Shown piece by piece: positions 1-6,533 of a stretch of DNA of 29,161 nt. Below the pieces are notes generated by a model. The model saw only the letters and a list, made by a program, of their open reading frames with translations. It searched no databases and was not told the DNA's origin. The DNA is taken from contig CAZJQP010000065.1 of assembly GCA_964548225.1 (NCBI GenBank), positions 1 to 29,161 on the forward strand. The letters are read 5' to 3'. This DNA comes from CALMEH01 sp964548225. Its GTDB lineage: Bacteria > Acidobacteriota > Blastocatellia > Pyrinomonadales > Pyrinomonadaceae. How positions within the stretch are numbered: the first letter of the stretch is position 1; each line of letters begins with the position of its first letter. Made by a program: the position numbers and the translations under genes.

Positions 1-26
1 TTGCTCACGCGCGGGTTTCTGCCTTT

Positions 27-404
27 TTACTTTACACGCCACGGCGGATTTTGGCGATTTTCGCCCGCGTAAAAAAGACAAATTCTGTTTCCCGACGGGT
101 CTTTCAGATAACTTTCGCGCCAAAGCCAAGATTCGTCTTGCGGTTCTTGTTCAAACTCTAAACCGAGATTTTTCAATTCATTAACTTTTTCGTCCAAATC
201 AGCACATTCAAAATAAAGCACGATATTCGATGAATTTTCAGAAGTTTCCGCCGTGTGAATCGAAAGCGTCGAATCGCCGTCGGGACAGAGCAGACGTGCA
301 TATCGCGGCAGACTGTTGACGATAATTTGCAAGCCCAATTTTTGATAAAATTCGGCGGTTTCGAGCGGTTTGTCGGTGTAGATTGTAACCTGATTAAGAT
401 TCAT
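27..404 (-). CDS. VOC (glyoxalase/bleomycin-resistance) family protein
   Basis: A 125-residue single-module protein of the vicinal oxygen chelate superfamily. It has an N-terminal VTIYTDKPLETAEFYQKLG start typical of a VOC beta-alpha unit and a C-terminal DPSGNRICLF strand, followed by an NPPWRV tail seen in one VOC subgroup. The metal ligands of classical glyoxalases are not evident: there is no His in the first strand, and Cys109 stands where Glu is usual (GNRICLF). It may therefore bind a ligand rather than catalyse, or dimerise with different ligands. The substrate is unknown. The ATG at 404 overlaps the end of the upstream DoxX-like gene by 11 nt, so the two are probably translationally coupled. 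Family assignment is firm; function is not known. Confidence 0.85.
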   Translation of the reverse strand: MNLNQVTIYTDKPLETAEFYQKLGLQIIVNSLPRYARLLCPDGDSTLSIHTAETSENSSNIVLYFECADLDEKVNELKNLGLEFEQEPQDESWLWRESYLKDPSGNRICLFYAGENRQNPPWRVK

Positions 405-825
405 TTCCCCGTGCGTCTAAAGATAAAGTTCCCGCGCCGTTTATCAGCAGAAAAATTGAGCCGAGAAGCATTGAGAAATCGGTGCGCGAATCGTGCGCCA
501 TTTTCCAGAAACCGCTTTCGAGCAGAATCGGGATTTTCGTCGAAGCAATCGCCGTTAGCATCACGATTATCAAAGGAACGACGGCAATCCGTGTAAAAAA
601 TCCCAACAAAACCAACGTGCCGCAGACAATCTCCGTAATGCCGACAAACGAAGCCAAAATTTCGGGCGCAGGCAACCCGATTTTTGCAAAACGTCCCGCG
701 CCGACTTCCGCCGGATACAGAAATTTCTGAATTCCTTCCGACACAAAAACCAATCCGACCATCAAACGAATTAAAACGACGGACGCGGGCGCAACGGTTG
801 TTTGAATTTTTCGTGTAAATCCCAC
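394..825 (-). CDS. DoxX family membrane protein
   Basis: A 143-residue protein with about four hydrophobic segments (approximately residues 15-35, 55-80, 82-100 and 118-135). The opening RLMVGLVFVSEGIQKFLYP is the DoxX/DoxD-type first helix with the conserved G-x-QK-F motif. DoxX-like proteins are small inner-membrane proteins; some act with thiol or redox stress systems, but the precise role here is unknown. The start is GTG at 825, whose G is also the last base of the upstream TAG stop (TAGTG), so translation is tightly coupled to the TPR/BamD-like gene. The downstream VOC gene overlaps by 11 nt. These three genes form one operon. A second DoxX-like protein lies at 13970-14341. Confidence 0.85.
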   Translation of the reverse strand: MGFTRKIQTTVAPASVVLIRLMVGLVFVSEGIQKFLYPAEVGAGRFAKIGLPAPEILASFVGITEIVCGTLVLLGFFTRIAVVPLIIVMLTAIASTKIPILLESGFWKMAHDSRTDFSMLLGSIFLLINGAGTLSLDARGNES

Positions 826-1283
826 TATTTTTTCGCCTCAATTTCTTTCAGAATCTTTTCCGCATCCGCCTTAAAACGGCTCTGCGGATATTTTTCGACA
901 ATCATTGAAAAATACGCCACCGCATCTTCGCGCAATTTTTGGGGCGTGTATTTTTTCTTTTCCTCTTCCGTGTAGGTTTCGATTTTCTGCTTGCCTTTGT
1001 TTTCCGAAAGATAATAACTGCTCATCGCCGCGAGATAGAGAAACTCGTCCATTTTTGAATAATCGGGATACGCGGCAAAGGTTTCTTCAAAGCGCATCAA
1101 AACGGCTTTGTAAGCCTTGCGCGTTTTGAAATAAAGCTGTGCCGCTTCCAAATTATGATTCGCGTCCGCTTCCAAAATCGGGTCGCGTTGGACTTGCTGT
1201 TCGATTTGCCTCTGCGCGAAAACATTCGGCGAAAACGCGAAAAGACAAGCGAATAAACTCAAAAATATAATTGCTTTTTTCAT
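825..1283 (-). CDS. Secreted TPR/BamD-like protein
   Basis: A 152-residue protein with an N-terminal signal peptide (MKKAIIFLSLFACLFAFSP, probable cleavage after VFA before Gln). There is no lipobox Cys, unlike true BamD lipoproteins. The mature part has TPR-like helices: ANHNLEAAQLYFKTRKAYKAVLMRFEE, then EDAVAYFSMIVEKYPQSRFKADAEKIL. The last matches the BamD/YbgF style 'F..iv.kyP.S.f..dA...l' repeat. It probably works in the periplasm as a protein-binding scaffold, possibly for envelope assembly; this is an inference from fold only. A GGAG stretch lies upstream of the ATG. It is first in a three-gene operon with the DoxX-like and VOC genes. Confidence 0.75.
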   Translation of the reverse strand: MKKAIIFLSLFACLFAFSPNVFAQRQIEQQVQRDPILEADANHNLEAAQLYFKTRKAYKAVLMRFEETFAAYPDYSKMDEFLYLAAMSSYYLSENKGKQKIETYTEEEKKKYTPQKLREDAVAYFSMIVEKYPQSRFKADAEKILKEIEAKK

Positions 1284-1336
1284 AAAATTAGTTCATCTCC
1301 AAAGCCTTTTGATGCAACGACCTTGTTGAAAGTTCG

Positions 1337-1876
1337 TTAAATCGAAATCTTTTCAATGTAACTTTCAATTTGCTTGGAAACTTCCTCAGCTGTCAAATTT
1401 GTCGTGTTTATTGTCAACGCAAACTTAGTCAGCGGATGATAAATTGTATAATTTTTACAAATTTCTTCCAATTCGGAAGGATTCATCAACTTGCCTTTTG
1501 TCTTGCGCTCATCCGAAACAATTCGGCGTTTGTTTTCTTCCAAATCGCAATCTAACAAAACTTGAACGAACGGAATATTTTTGTCTTTTGCAAACTCGCT
1601 CAAACGCTCAAAGCGTTCTCGGTCTTCTTCGAGTTCAGCCGCCAAAGCATTTGTGAAAATAAATGTTTCATTCGGCTTTTTAGCGATTTCTTCTAAAATC
1701 ACGCCCGTAATTTTTTCAATCAGGGAAAAATATTCCGCACTGCCGCGTTGGCAAACTGTCAATACGAGGTCAATTAACAGATGATTATCAATCAAACGGA
1801 AATTCAGTTTTGTCGCCAAGATTTTTGCAACCGCCAGTTTCCCAACTCCGGGCATTCCGTTGAAATGAATAATCAT
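1337..1876 (-). CDS. Small P-loop NTPase / shikimate-adenylate kinase-like
   Basis: A 179-residue P-loop protein. MIIHFNGMPGVGK at residues 1-13 is a Walker A loop (GMPGVGK), but Leu replaces the usual Ser/Thr after the Lys. A DNHLLIDL segment at about 30-37 and VQVLLDCDLEENKRRI at about 104-119 fit the nucleoside/shikimate kinase layout, with a lid-like Arg-rich stretch (RRIVSDERK). Proteins of this kind phosphorylate small metabolites or nucleosides, but the substrate cannot be read from the sequence. The start is ATG, 3 nt after the mtnP stop codon, so it is co-transcribed with mtnP. The metabolic link to mtnP is unproved. About 50 nt separate its stop codon from the next gene start. Confidence 0.7.
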   Translation of the reverse strand: MIIHFNGMPGVGKLAVAKILATKLNFRLIDNHLLIDLVLTVCQRGSAEYFSLIEKITGVILEEIAKKPNETFIFTNALAAELEEDRERFERLSEFAKDKNIPFVQVLLDCDLEENKRRIVSDERKTKGKLMNPSELEEICKNYTIYHPLTKFALTINTTNLTAEEVSKQIESYIEKISI

Positions 1877-1879
1877 CGT

Positions 1880-2758
1880 TTATTTCGCCGCATATTTTCC
1901 GATAATTGCTTCCAATTTTTTCAAAGTTTCCGCATTCCAAGTTTCCGGCGCGGTAAAAATCGCGCTTCGAGTCGCGCCTTCAAACGGATTCGGCGTTTCT
2001 TTTGCCGCGACTCTTTTCACGGCTTCTTTCAAAACTAATTGCGCGTTGCGAACATTTTTCTGCAAATATCCGATGACCATTTCCGCCGAAACCGCGTCGT
2101 GTTCTTCGTGCCAGCAATCGTAATCGGTTACGAGCGCAAGTGTCGCGTAAGCAATTTCGGCTTCACGCGCAAGTTTTGCTTCCTGCAAATTTGTCATTCC
2201 GATAATGTCCATTCCCCAACTTCGGTAAACATTCGATTCGGCTTTTGTCGAAAACGCCGGACCTTCCATACAGATATAAGTTCCGCCGCGATGAATTTTC
2301 AAATCTTCAACCGTTTTGCACGATTCTTCCAAAATATCGCCCAATTCCGAGCAAACCGGATGAGCAAAAGTAATATGTCCGACAATTCCTTCGCCGAAAA
2401 ACGTAGATTCGTGCGCTCTTGCACGAGTTCTGTCAAAAAATTGGTCGGGAATACAAAAATCCGTCGGCGCAAAATCTTCGCGCAAACTTCCAACCGCCGA
2501 AACCGACAAAATATAATCCACGCCGAGCATTTTCATCGCATAGATATTTGCGCGAAACGGAAGTTCCGAAGGCGTGAGTTTATGCCCGCGTCCGTGTCGC
2601 GGCAAAAACGCCACCGTTACATCTTCCAATTCGCCGATAATAAAATCGTCCGAAGGTTTCCCGAACGGCGTTTCAACCGCCAATTCTCTAACATTTTTCA
2701 ATTCCGGCATCTGATACAAACCACTGCCGCCGATAATTCCTATTTTTACTTGTTCCAT
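1880..2758 (-). CDS. mtnP: S-methyl-5'-thioadenosine phosphorylase
   Basis: A 292-residue member of the MTAP branch of the purine nucleoside phosphorylase-2 family. It cleaves methylthioadenosine with phosphate to adenine and 5-methylthioribose-1-phosphate in the cytoplasmic methionine salvage and polyamine by-product pathway. Seen in the sequence: phosphate loop GGSGLY (10-15), PRHGRGH (53-59), EGPAFST (165-171), GMTN (187-190) and TDYDCWH (211-217). The Asp pair in the last motif selects a 6-amino purine over guanine or hypoxanthine. The start is placed at the ATG at 2758. An upstream in-frame extension to 2809 runs into the neighbouring gene and has no family match. The first 15 codons are duplicated exactly at 3849-3892, beyond the hicAB cassette. 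Confidence 0.93.
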   Translation of the reverse strand: MEQVKIGIIGGSGLYQMPELKNVRELAVETPFGKPSDDFIIGELEDVTVAFLPRHGRGHKLTPSELPFRANIYAMKMLGVDYILSVSAVGSLREDFAPTDFCIPDQFFDRTRARAHESTFFGEGIVGHITFAHPVCSELGDILEESCKTVEDLKIHRGGTYICMEGPAFSTKAESNVYRSWGMDIIGMTNLQEAKLAREAEIAYATLALVTDYDCWHEEHDAVSAEMVIGYLQKNVRNAQLVLKEAVKRVAAKETPNPFEGATRSAIFTAPETWNAETLKKLEAIIGKYAAK

Positions 2759-2764
2759 TTTTAT
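2715..2764. repeat. Direct repeat copy A (mtnP 5' end), 50 bp
   Basis: Perfect match to 3849-3898 in the same orientation. It covers the first 14 codons of mtnP plus 6 bp of leader. With copy B it brackets the unknown gene, hicB and hicA; the repeat-to-repeat offset is 1134 bp. Recombination between the copies would excise the toxin-antitoxin block and leave mtnP intact. Confidence 0.9.
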
Positions 2765-3375
2765 TAATTTTCGCAATAAAGATGATTTGATACATCTAAA
2801 AACTGACAATCTTCAAAATTTAAATTTTCAAAGCGATAAGGCTCAAGAAGTTTTTGAATCTCGTCCGGTAAATCGTAAATTTTTACACTTTTATCAGGCA
2901 TCAAAAACAATTCGTAAGGAGGCTTTTTCTCAAACCATTGACCGAAAAGCATATCTTCCGCCTCTTCAAATATAAAAAGTCCTGTGTTTGCGCCCGTTAA
3001 AAAAAAATCGTCCAGTGTTGTTATTAAAGAATTTTCTGCCGATTCTTTTAACTCAAGGCGCAAATTTTCAGCTATTTTTGTTGTCGTAGTTTCAGGCAAA
3101 GATTCAAAAAACTCTTGAACTTTACAATTCGCTTCAACATCTTGAAAAAAAACTTCGGGAATGTAAGCAAGTTCACCGCAAAATTCGGCTATATTTCCTT
3201 CCGCATCTACTCCGAACCAAACAAAACCGCGCTTATTATCGCTGAAAATTTTCCAACGCTTCCGCCATTCTTCTGATTTTAATACAGAATTTTTATACGG
3301 TTTTGCATAAAGTTTCGGGTCGGCTTTGCCGCGCAAATAATCCAAATTAACTTTTATTTTCTCGCGCAAAGTCAT
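2764..3375 (-). CDS. Hypothetical protein, SMI1-like acidic immunity/regulator type (uncertain)
   Basis: A 203-residue soluble protein with no signal peptide and no motif I can name with confidence. Residues about 45-75 (KRGFVWFGVDAEGNIAEFCGEL) and 128-150 (ANTGLFIFEEAEDMLFGQWF) have the look of an alternating beta/alpha cytosolic protein. The C-terminus is Asp/Glu-rich with many aromatics. It is preceded by hicB with a 6-nt gap and followed by mtnP with a 5-nt gap. Its TAA stop begins at the last base of the 50-bp direct repeat, so it belongs to the block between the two mtnP-5' copies. An accessory passenger of the hicAB cassette is the simplest reading. Function unknown. Confidence 0.6.
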   Translation of the reverse strand: MTLREKIKVNLDYLRGKADPKLYAKPYKNSVLKSEEWRKRWKIFSDNKRGFVWFGVDAEGNIAEFCGELAYIPEVFFQDVEANCKVQEFFESLPETTTTKIAENLRLELKESAENSLITTLDDFFLTGANTGLFIFEEAEDMLFGQWFEKKPPYELFLMPDKSVKIYDLPDEIQKLLEPYRFENLNFEDCQFLDVSNHLYCEN

Positions 3376-3381
3376 TTCAAA

Positions 3382-3591
3382 TTAAGCAAAAACCAATCTT
3401 CCTTTCGGTTCGGGAATTTTTCTGCCCAATTCCCGCGCTGTTTCGAGCCATTCGCCGATAATAATTTCTGCATTTGCCAATGCTTCCTGATAAGTCGCGC
3501 CGTCTGCCATACAACCTGCGAGTTCCGGCACTTCGGCAATAAACGCGCCGTCTTCTTCGCTCCAATAAATGATAACCTCGTATTTACTCAT
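3382..3591 (-). CDS. hicB: HicB-family antitoxin
   Basis: A 69-residue protein matching the short HicB/UPF0150 fold: KYEVIIYWSEEDGAFIAEVP, then ELAGCMADGATYQEALANAE and an amphipathic helix. This partly degraded RNase H-like domain binds and neutralises the HicA toxin. No DNA-binding (HTH or ribbon-helix-helix) extension is visible, so autoregulation by this protein alone is uncertain. Its ATG at 3591 lies 8 nt inside the end of hicA, the usual hicA-hicB order with coupled translation. The neighbouring ORF at 3377-3565 is an out-of-frame shadow. Confidence 0.88.
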   Translation of the reverse strand: MSKYEVIIYWSEEDGAFIAEVPELAGCMADGATYQEALANAEIIIGEWLETARELGRKIPEPKGRLVFA

Positions 3592-3841
3592 CGCTTACTC
3601 CAAGTTTATATTTCAAAATCAAATTTCGCACCTGTTTAACTTGATATGCTTTTGCTTTCGCACCAATCGGCTGAATGTTTATAATTTCTTCGACATCGTT
3701 TCTTGTAAAAATATGATGACTTCCTTTCACTCGTTCATCAAATCCATATTTATTCAAAAGATAGCACAAATCGCCAAAATCAATATTTGCATCGGATTTG
3801 CCCGATAAGATTTGAAATTCGATTTTATTAACTTTTGAAAT
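3584..3841 (-). CDS. hicA: HicA-family mRNA interferase toxin, non-standard start
   Basis: HicA toxins are small double-stranded-RNA-binding-fold ribonucleases that cleave mRNA. The diagnostic GSHHIFT motif carrying the catalytic His is at residues 40-46 of the reading frame given here, followed by EEIINIQP and YQVKQVRNLILKYKLG, the usual C-terminus. Family members begin further upstream with a conserved ILSGKSDANI segment. Here that segment is encoded (residues 11-20) but has no ATG, GTG or TTG ahead of it. The frame opens with ATT at 3841 (I-S-K-V-N-K...), where relatives have M-S-K. The first standard start is TTG at 3769, which would remove 24 conserved residues. Either ATT is used or the start codon has been lost. 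An in-frame 14-codon copy of the mtnP start ends at a TAA just upstream. Confidence 0.72.
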   Translation of the reverse strand: MSKVNKIEFQILSGKSDANIDFGDLCYLLNKYGFDERVKGSHHIFTRNDVEEIINIQPIGAKAKAYQVKQVRNLILKYKLGVSDE

Positions 3842-3847
3842 ATAAAT

Positions 3848-3892
3848 TTACAAACCACTGCCGCCGATAATTCCTATTTTTACTTGTTCCAT
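3848..3892 (-). pseudogene. Remnant of the mtnP 5' end (14 codons then TAA)
   Basis: Reading on the minus strand from ATG at 3892, this encodes MEQVKIGIIGGSGL and then TAA at 3848-3850. It is identical to the start of intact mtnP (2717-2758), and the identity extends over 50 bp in all (2715-2764 equals 3849-3898). It is the displaced original 5' end, or a duplicate of it, left upstream of hicA. It is in the same frame as hicA, so a ribosome starting here would stop 2 codons before the first possible ATT start of hicA. Confidence 0.8.
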
Positions 3893-3898
3893 TTTTAT
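3849..3898. repeat. Direct repeat copy B, 50 bp
   Basis: Perfect copy of 2715-2764 upstream of hicA. The bases just outside the match differ on both sides, so the boundaries are sharp. What lies beyond copy B (3899 onward) is likely the ancestral upstream region of mtnP. Confidence 0.9.
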
Positions 3899-3918
3899 AT
3901 TTATCTGTTTGATTTCGT

Positions 3919-4191
3919 TAAAAAGACACTTTTTTGACTTATTTTACTGATTTTAAATCCTAAAATTTGGATTTTCACGCCAAAAAGACGATTTTCATCC
4001 TAAAGTTTGGATTTCCACGCTTGCGACTGCGGTTTTCACCGCTAAAAAGACGATTTCCACGCCAAAAAGACGCTTTTCACCTCTGAAAAGACGATTTTCA
4101 CGCCAAAAAGACGCTTTTCACCGCTACAACGGCAGATTTCACACTAAAATTGCACTTTTCACTCTAAATTTGCAGTTTTCACGATTTCGCG
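3919..4191. repeat. Degenerate 20-21-bp tandem array with phased A/T tracts
   Basis: This fills most of the 363-bp gene-free stretch between hicA and the nucleotidyltransferase gene. About twelve imperfect units follow one another. The plus-strand core is TTTTCACGCCAAAAAGACGA, with variants such as TTTTCATCCTAAAGTTTGGA and TTTTCACCGCTAAAAAGACG. Unit length varies from 18 to 22 bp, so no reading frame is kept and it is not coding. A TTTT tract and an A4-5 tract alternate about every 10 bp, the spacing expected for intrinsically curved DNA. No CRISPR-like spacers are present. Confidence 0.75.
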
Positions 4192-4204
4192 GCATTTATT
4201 CAGT

Positions 4205-4648
4205 TTAATTACCCGTAAGTTTTTCCAAATCCGCTAAATCTTGTAAGCGTCCCGAAGCCTTTTTGTTTTTCTTTAGATTTTCTAAATCAATAACCGAAAT
4301 TTTCAATTCATCAATCTCAATTTCGATTCTCGAAGCATAACATTCATCAAAATCAACTCCGTCGGGCGAATTTATCAAATCAATCCGATTTGGCGGATAA
4401 CCGAGTTGAACAACCATTCCTTCGTGCAAAAAATCGTCTTTTGAAATATTCAATCCCGCAAAACCGAAATCTTCCAATGCTTTCATCATATTTAAAGCAT
4501 TTTCTTCGCTTAATTCGAGCCAAACGTCAAGGTCTTTGGTGTAACGCGGATGTCCGTGAAAGGCAATCGCATAACCGCCAAGCACCAAATATTTAACTTT
4601 GTTTGAGTTTAACGACTCGATAAACTCTCTGAAATCTTTGTTCAGCAT
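4205..4648 (-). CDS. Nucleotidyltransferase (AbiEii/DUF6036-like), TA-type
   Basis: A 147-residue minimal nucleotidyltransferase. LVLGGYAIAFHGHPRYTKDLD (about 21-41) contains the GG pair (24-25) and the catalytic D-x-D (Asp39, Asp41) of the pol-beta superfamily; a third acidic residue follows in NRIDLI (Asp90). Such stand-alone enzymes are found beside small partner genes in toxin-antitoxin or abortive-infection loci, where they transfer nucleotides to RNA or protein; the target here is unknown. Its ATG at 4648 lies 56 nt inside the upstream small gene, so the two are coupled. After its stop comes only the tandem repeat array. Confidence 0.8.
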   Translation of the reverse strand: MLNKDFREFIESLNSNKVKYLVLGGYAIAFHGHPRYTKDLDVWLELSEENALNMMKALEDFGFAGLNISKDDFLHEGMVVQLGYPPNRIDLINSPDGVDFDECYASRIEIEIDELKISVIDLENLKKNKKASGRLQDLADLEKLTGN

Positions 4649-4799
4649 CCGTGTATTTCCAATCGTTGTATTCGCGCCGAATTTCTTCCAAAGCGTTTAA
4701 TCTTTCGGCATAACTTTTTGATTGCCAGTAGGCAAAATCGCTCTTTTGTCTGCCGAAAGTTGTCTTTGTTACAATTTTTTCTATGGCTCTGTTTTTCAT
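4593..4799 (-). CDS. Small partner of the nucleotidyltransferase (putative antitoxin)
   Basis: A 68-residue basic protein: KTTFGRQKSDFAYWQSKSYA, ERLNALEEIRREYNDW, then RFQRVYRVVKLKQS. The 'YW..K...ERl.ale.lR..y.......RlqRv.rv' pattern is what commonly precedes DUF6036-type nucleotidyltransferases, and pairs like this are treated as TA-like modules. There is no known biochemical role. I placed the start at the second ATG (4799) because a TATAAT hexamer overlaps the first ATG (4814). The longer form would add MQVAN. It overlaps the nucleotidyltransferase gene by 56 nt. Confidence 0.65.
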   Translation of the reverse strand: MKNRAIEKIVTKTTFGRQKSDFAYWQSKSYAERLNALEEIRREYNDWKYTDAEQRFQRVYRVVKLKQS

Positions 4800-4812
4800 A
4801 TTGGCAACCTGC

Positions 4813-4842
4813 ATTATAAAACAAATCTTTGATAATTCTTAA
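4813..4842 (-). promoter_or_regulatory. Candidate promoter of the nucleotidyltransferase module
   Basis: On the minus strand TTAAGA (4842-4837) is followed after 18 bp by a perfect TATAAT (4818-4813), in the gap between the TPR gene and the small TA-like gene. A start of transcription near 4806 would make the ATG at 4799 nearly leaderless. This is a sequence match only. Confidence 0.35.
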
Positions 4843-4843
4843 G

Positions 4844-5989
4844 CTATTGCGAAATAAAACTTTCGGTTGCCGGATTAAATTTCTGACTTTCAACATCTTT
4901 CGCCTTTTTCAAATCTGCTTCTGCCGCCTTTTTTTGTCCAAGTTTTTTGTATGCGTCCGAACGTCGGCGGAAAACTTCTGCCCAGAGCGGGAAAATCTCG
5001 ATTGTTTTGGTAAAATCTCTGACGGCGGAGGTAAAATCTTTTTTCAAAACGTAGATATTTGCGCGGTTGAAATAATAAACGCCGTCTTTCTCGTTTAAAG
5101 ATACGGCTTTTGAAAAATCTTGCAAAGCCGCTTCCAAATTGCCTTTTGTTTGATAAACCAAACCGCGACTATTGTATGCTTCGGCAAAATTCGGATTGAT
5201 TTCTAAGGCTTTTGTATAATCTTTTATTGCTTCGTCGAAACTTTGTTTTGCTTGATTGAGTCGTGCGCGACCGTAAAAAGCAAAGGCAATCGGCGATAAT
5301 TCGATTGATTTATTATAATCCGCAAGTGCCGAATCGAATTGCTTCAACAAAGTATAAGCGTTTGCACGATCAGCGTAATATCTCGCATCATTCGGATTGA
5401 GCGAAATCGCCTTGTTAATATCTTCAATCGCCTTGGCATAATCGCCGTTTTCTTGATAAGCCTTTCCACGATTTAAGTAAGCATCTGCCGCCACGGAATT
5501 TAGCTCAATCGCTTTGTCAAAATCTTTAATCGCCGCGTTAAAATCTCGAATTGTCCGGTAAGCATTGCCGCGATTAATGTAAGCCGAAATCATTCGCGGA
5601 TTTATTTCGATGGCTTTTGTGTGGTCTTTTATCGCCTGCGCCGCGTTGCCCGAATCTCTATACACAGTGCCGCGATTATCAAAGGCTTCGGCATAATTCG
5701 GGTAAAGCTCGATTGCTTTGTCAAAATCTTTTATCGCTTCGGGAAAATTGTAATTCACCGCAAACATCGTCCCGCGAGAAAAATAAAGTTGCGAAGATTG
5801 CGGATAAAGCTCAATCGCTTTCGTCAAATTATCAATCGCCGAGGCAAATTCGCCACGCTTAAAAGCCGCGTTTCCGTCGTCGTAAAACTTTTGAGCTTTT
5901 TGGAGTTCTTCTCTGGTTTGTGCGAAATTTATTATCGGAAAAAATACGGCGAATAAAACTACCAGCAAAATAATTTGTCGTTTTTTCAT
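4844..5989 (-). CDS. Secreted TPR-repeat protein (10 repeats)
   Basis: A 381-residue protein with a signal peptide (MKKRQIILLVVLFAVFF..., cleavage likely after NFA before Gln) and about ten consecutive 33-34-residue tetratricopeptide repeats from residue 32 to about 370. Typical units are YFSRGTMFAVNYNF-PEAIKDFDKAIELYP and AYINRGNAYRTIRDFNAAIKDFDKAIELN. The repeats form a superhelical protein-binding scaffold, presumably in the periplasm. No enzymatic domain is present. Expansion of the array by unit duplication is evident from the near-identical ..AIKDFDKAIEL.. segments. Partner unknown. It stands 30 nt upstream of the secreted-unknown/Uma2 group but shares no obvious function with it. Confidence 0.88.
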   Translation of the reverse strand: MKKRQIILLVVLFAVFFPIINFAQTREELQKAQKFYDDGNAAFKRGEFASAIDNLTKAIELYPQSSQLYFSRGTMFAVNYNFPEAIKDFDKAIELYPNYAEAFDNRGTVYRDSGNAAQAIKDHTKAIEINPRMISAYINRGNAYRTIRDFNAAIKDFDKAIELNSVAADAYLNRGKAYQENGDYAKAIEDINKAISLNPNDARYYADRANAYTLLKQFDSALADYNKSIELSPIAFAFYGRARLNQAKQSFDEAIKDYTKALEINPNFAEAYNSRGLVYQTKGNLEAALQDFSKAVSLNEKDGVYYFNRANIYVLKKDFTSAVRDFTKTIEIFPLWAEVFRRRSDAYKKLGQKKAAEADLKKAKDVESQKFNPATESFISQ

Positions 5990-6019
5990 AGTTTTATCGG
6001 CAGTAGTTTCCGCTTTACT

Positions 6020-6514
6020 TTATTTCTTTCCGCATTTTGCCGCTTCGACTAATGTTTTAAGTTCGCCGTTGCCGCGTTTGACGAGCAAAGCGTCGAGGTC
6101 GGCATTTTTCGCGTCGCTTTTTTCGGCAACCATTACTTCGTAAGTTCTCAACATACTTTCCAAACCGGCTAATTGAGCGGCGTTTTCATCTTTGTTGTCG
6201 GCATTTTCCAACTTGAAAACCGCCATTCCGAACATAAATTGCATCAGTTGCTCGGCTTTGTATTTATTTTTCTTTTCGGGAATCATTTTCATCGTTTCCG
6301 AACACAAAACGACGCTCACTTCGTCCGTGTCGGAAACCCATTTAAATCCCCATTGCCGCGCCACATTCGCGTTCGGATCGAAAGGTTTCTTCTCCAAAAG
6401 CCGTGTATTATTGATAAACGCCGTGCGGTCTTTTTCTTTTTTCGACTGGGCAAAAGTGATTTGACTCGTCAATGCAACAACCAAAAGCGCAAAAATAATT
6501 GATGCTCTTTTCAT
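6020..6514 (-). CDS. Secreted protein of unknown function
   Basis: A 164-residue protein with a clear signal peptide (MKRASIIFALLVVALTSQ, cleavage after TFA before Gln). The mature part is charged and mostly helical: KPFDPNANVARQWGFKWVSD, a Cys at VVLCSET, then MLRTYEVMVAEKSDAKNADL and a C-terminal AAKCGKK. Two Cys residues could form a disulfide. I recognise no family. A good ribosome site (AGGAGAAA) precedes the ATG. It lies 30 nt upstream of the TPR gene and 19 nt downstream of the Uma2 gene, so all three are probably co-transcribed. Confidence 0.7.
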   Translation of the reverse strand: MKRASIIFALLVVALTSQITFAQSKKEKDRTAFINNTRLLEKKPFDPNANVARQWGFKWVSDTDEVSVVLCSETMKMIPEKKNKYKAEQLMQFMFGMAVFKLENADNKDENAAQLAGLESMLRTYEVMVAEKSDAKNADLDALLVKRGNGELKTLVEAAKCGKK

Positions 6515-6533
6515 TTTTAATTTCTCCTGAATT

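Noticed and set aside
401..841. 146-codon minus-strand frame
   Set aside because: Shadow of the DoxX-like gene in another frame; Cys/Arg-rich.
2039..2767. 242-codon plus-strand frame
   Set aside because: Antisense to mtnP, Phe/Arg/Cys-rich composition, no family match.
3919..4191. Possible CRISPR array
   Set aside because: Units are directly adjacent and degenerate, 18-22 bp, with no unique spacers and no cas genes.
4642..4896. 84-codon minus-strand frame
   Set aside because: Overlaps the small TA partner in another frame and has no family pattern.
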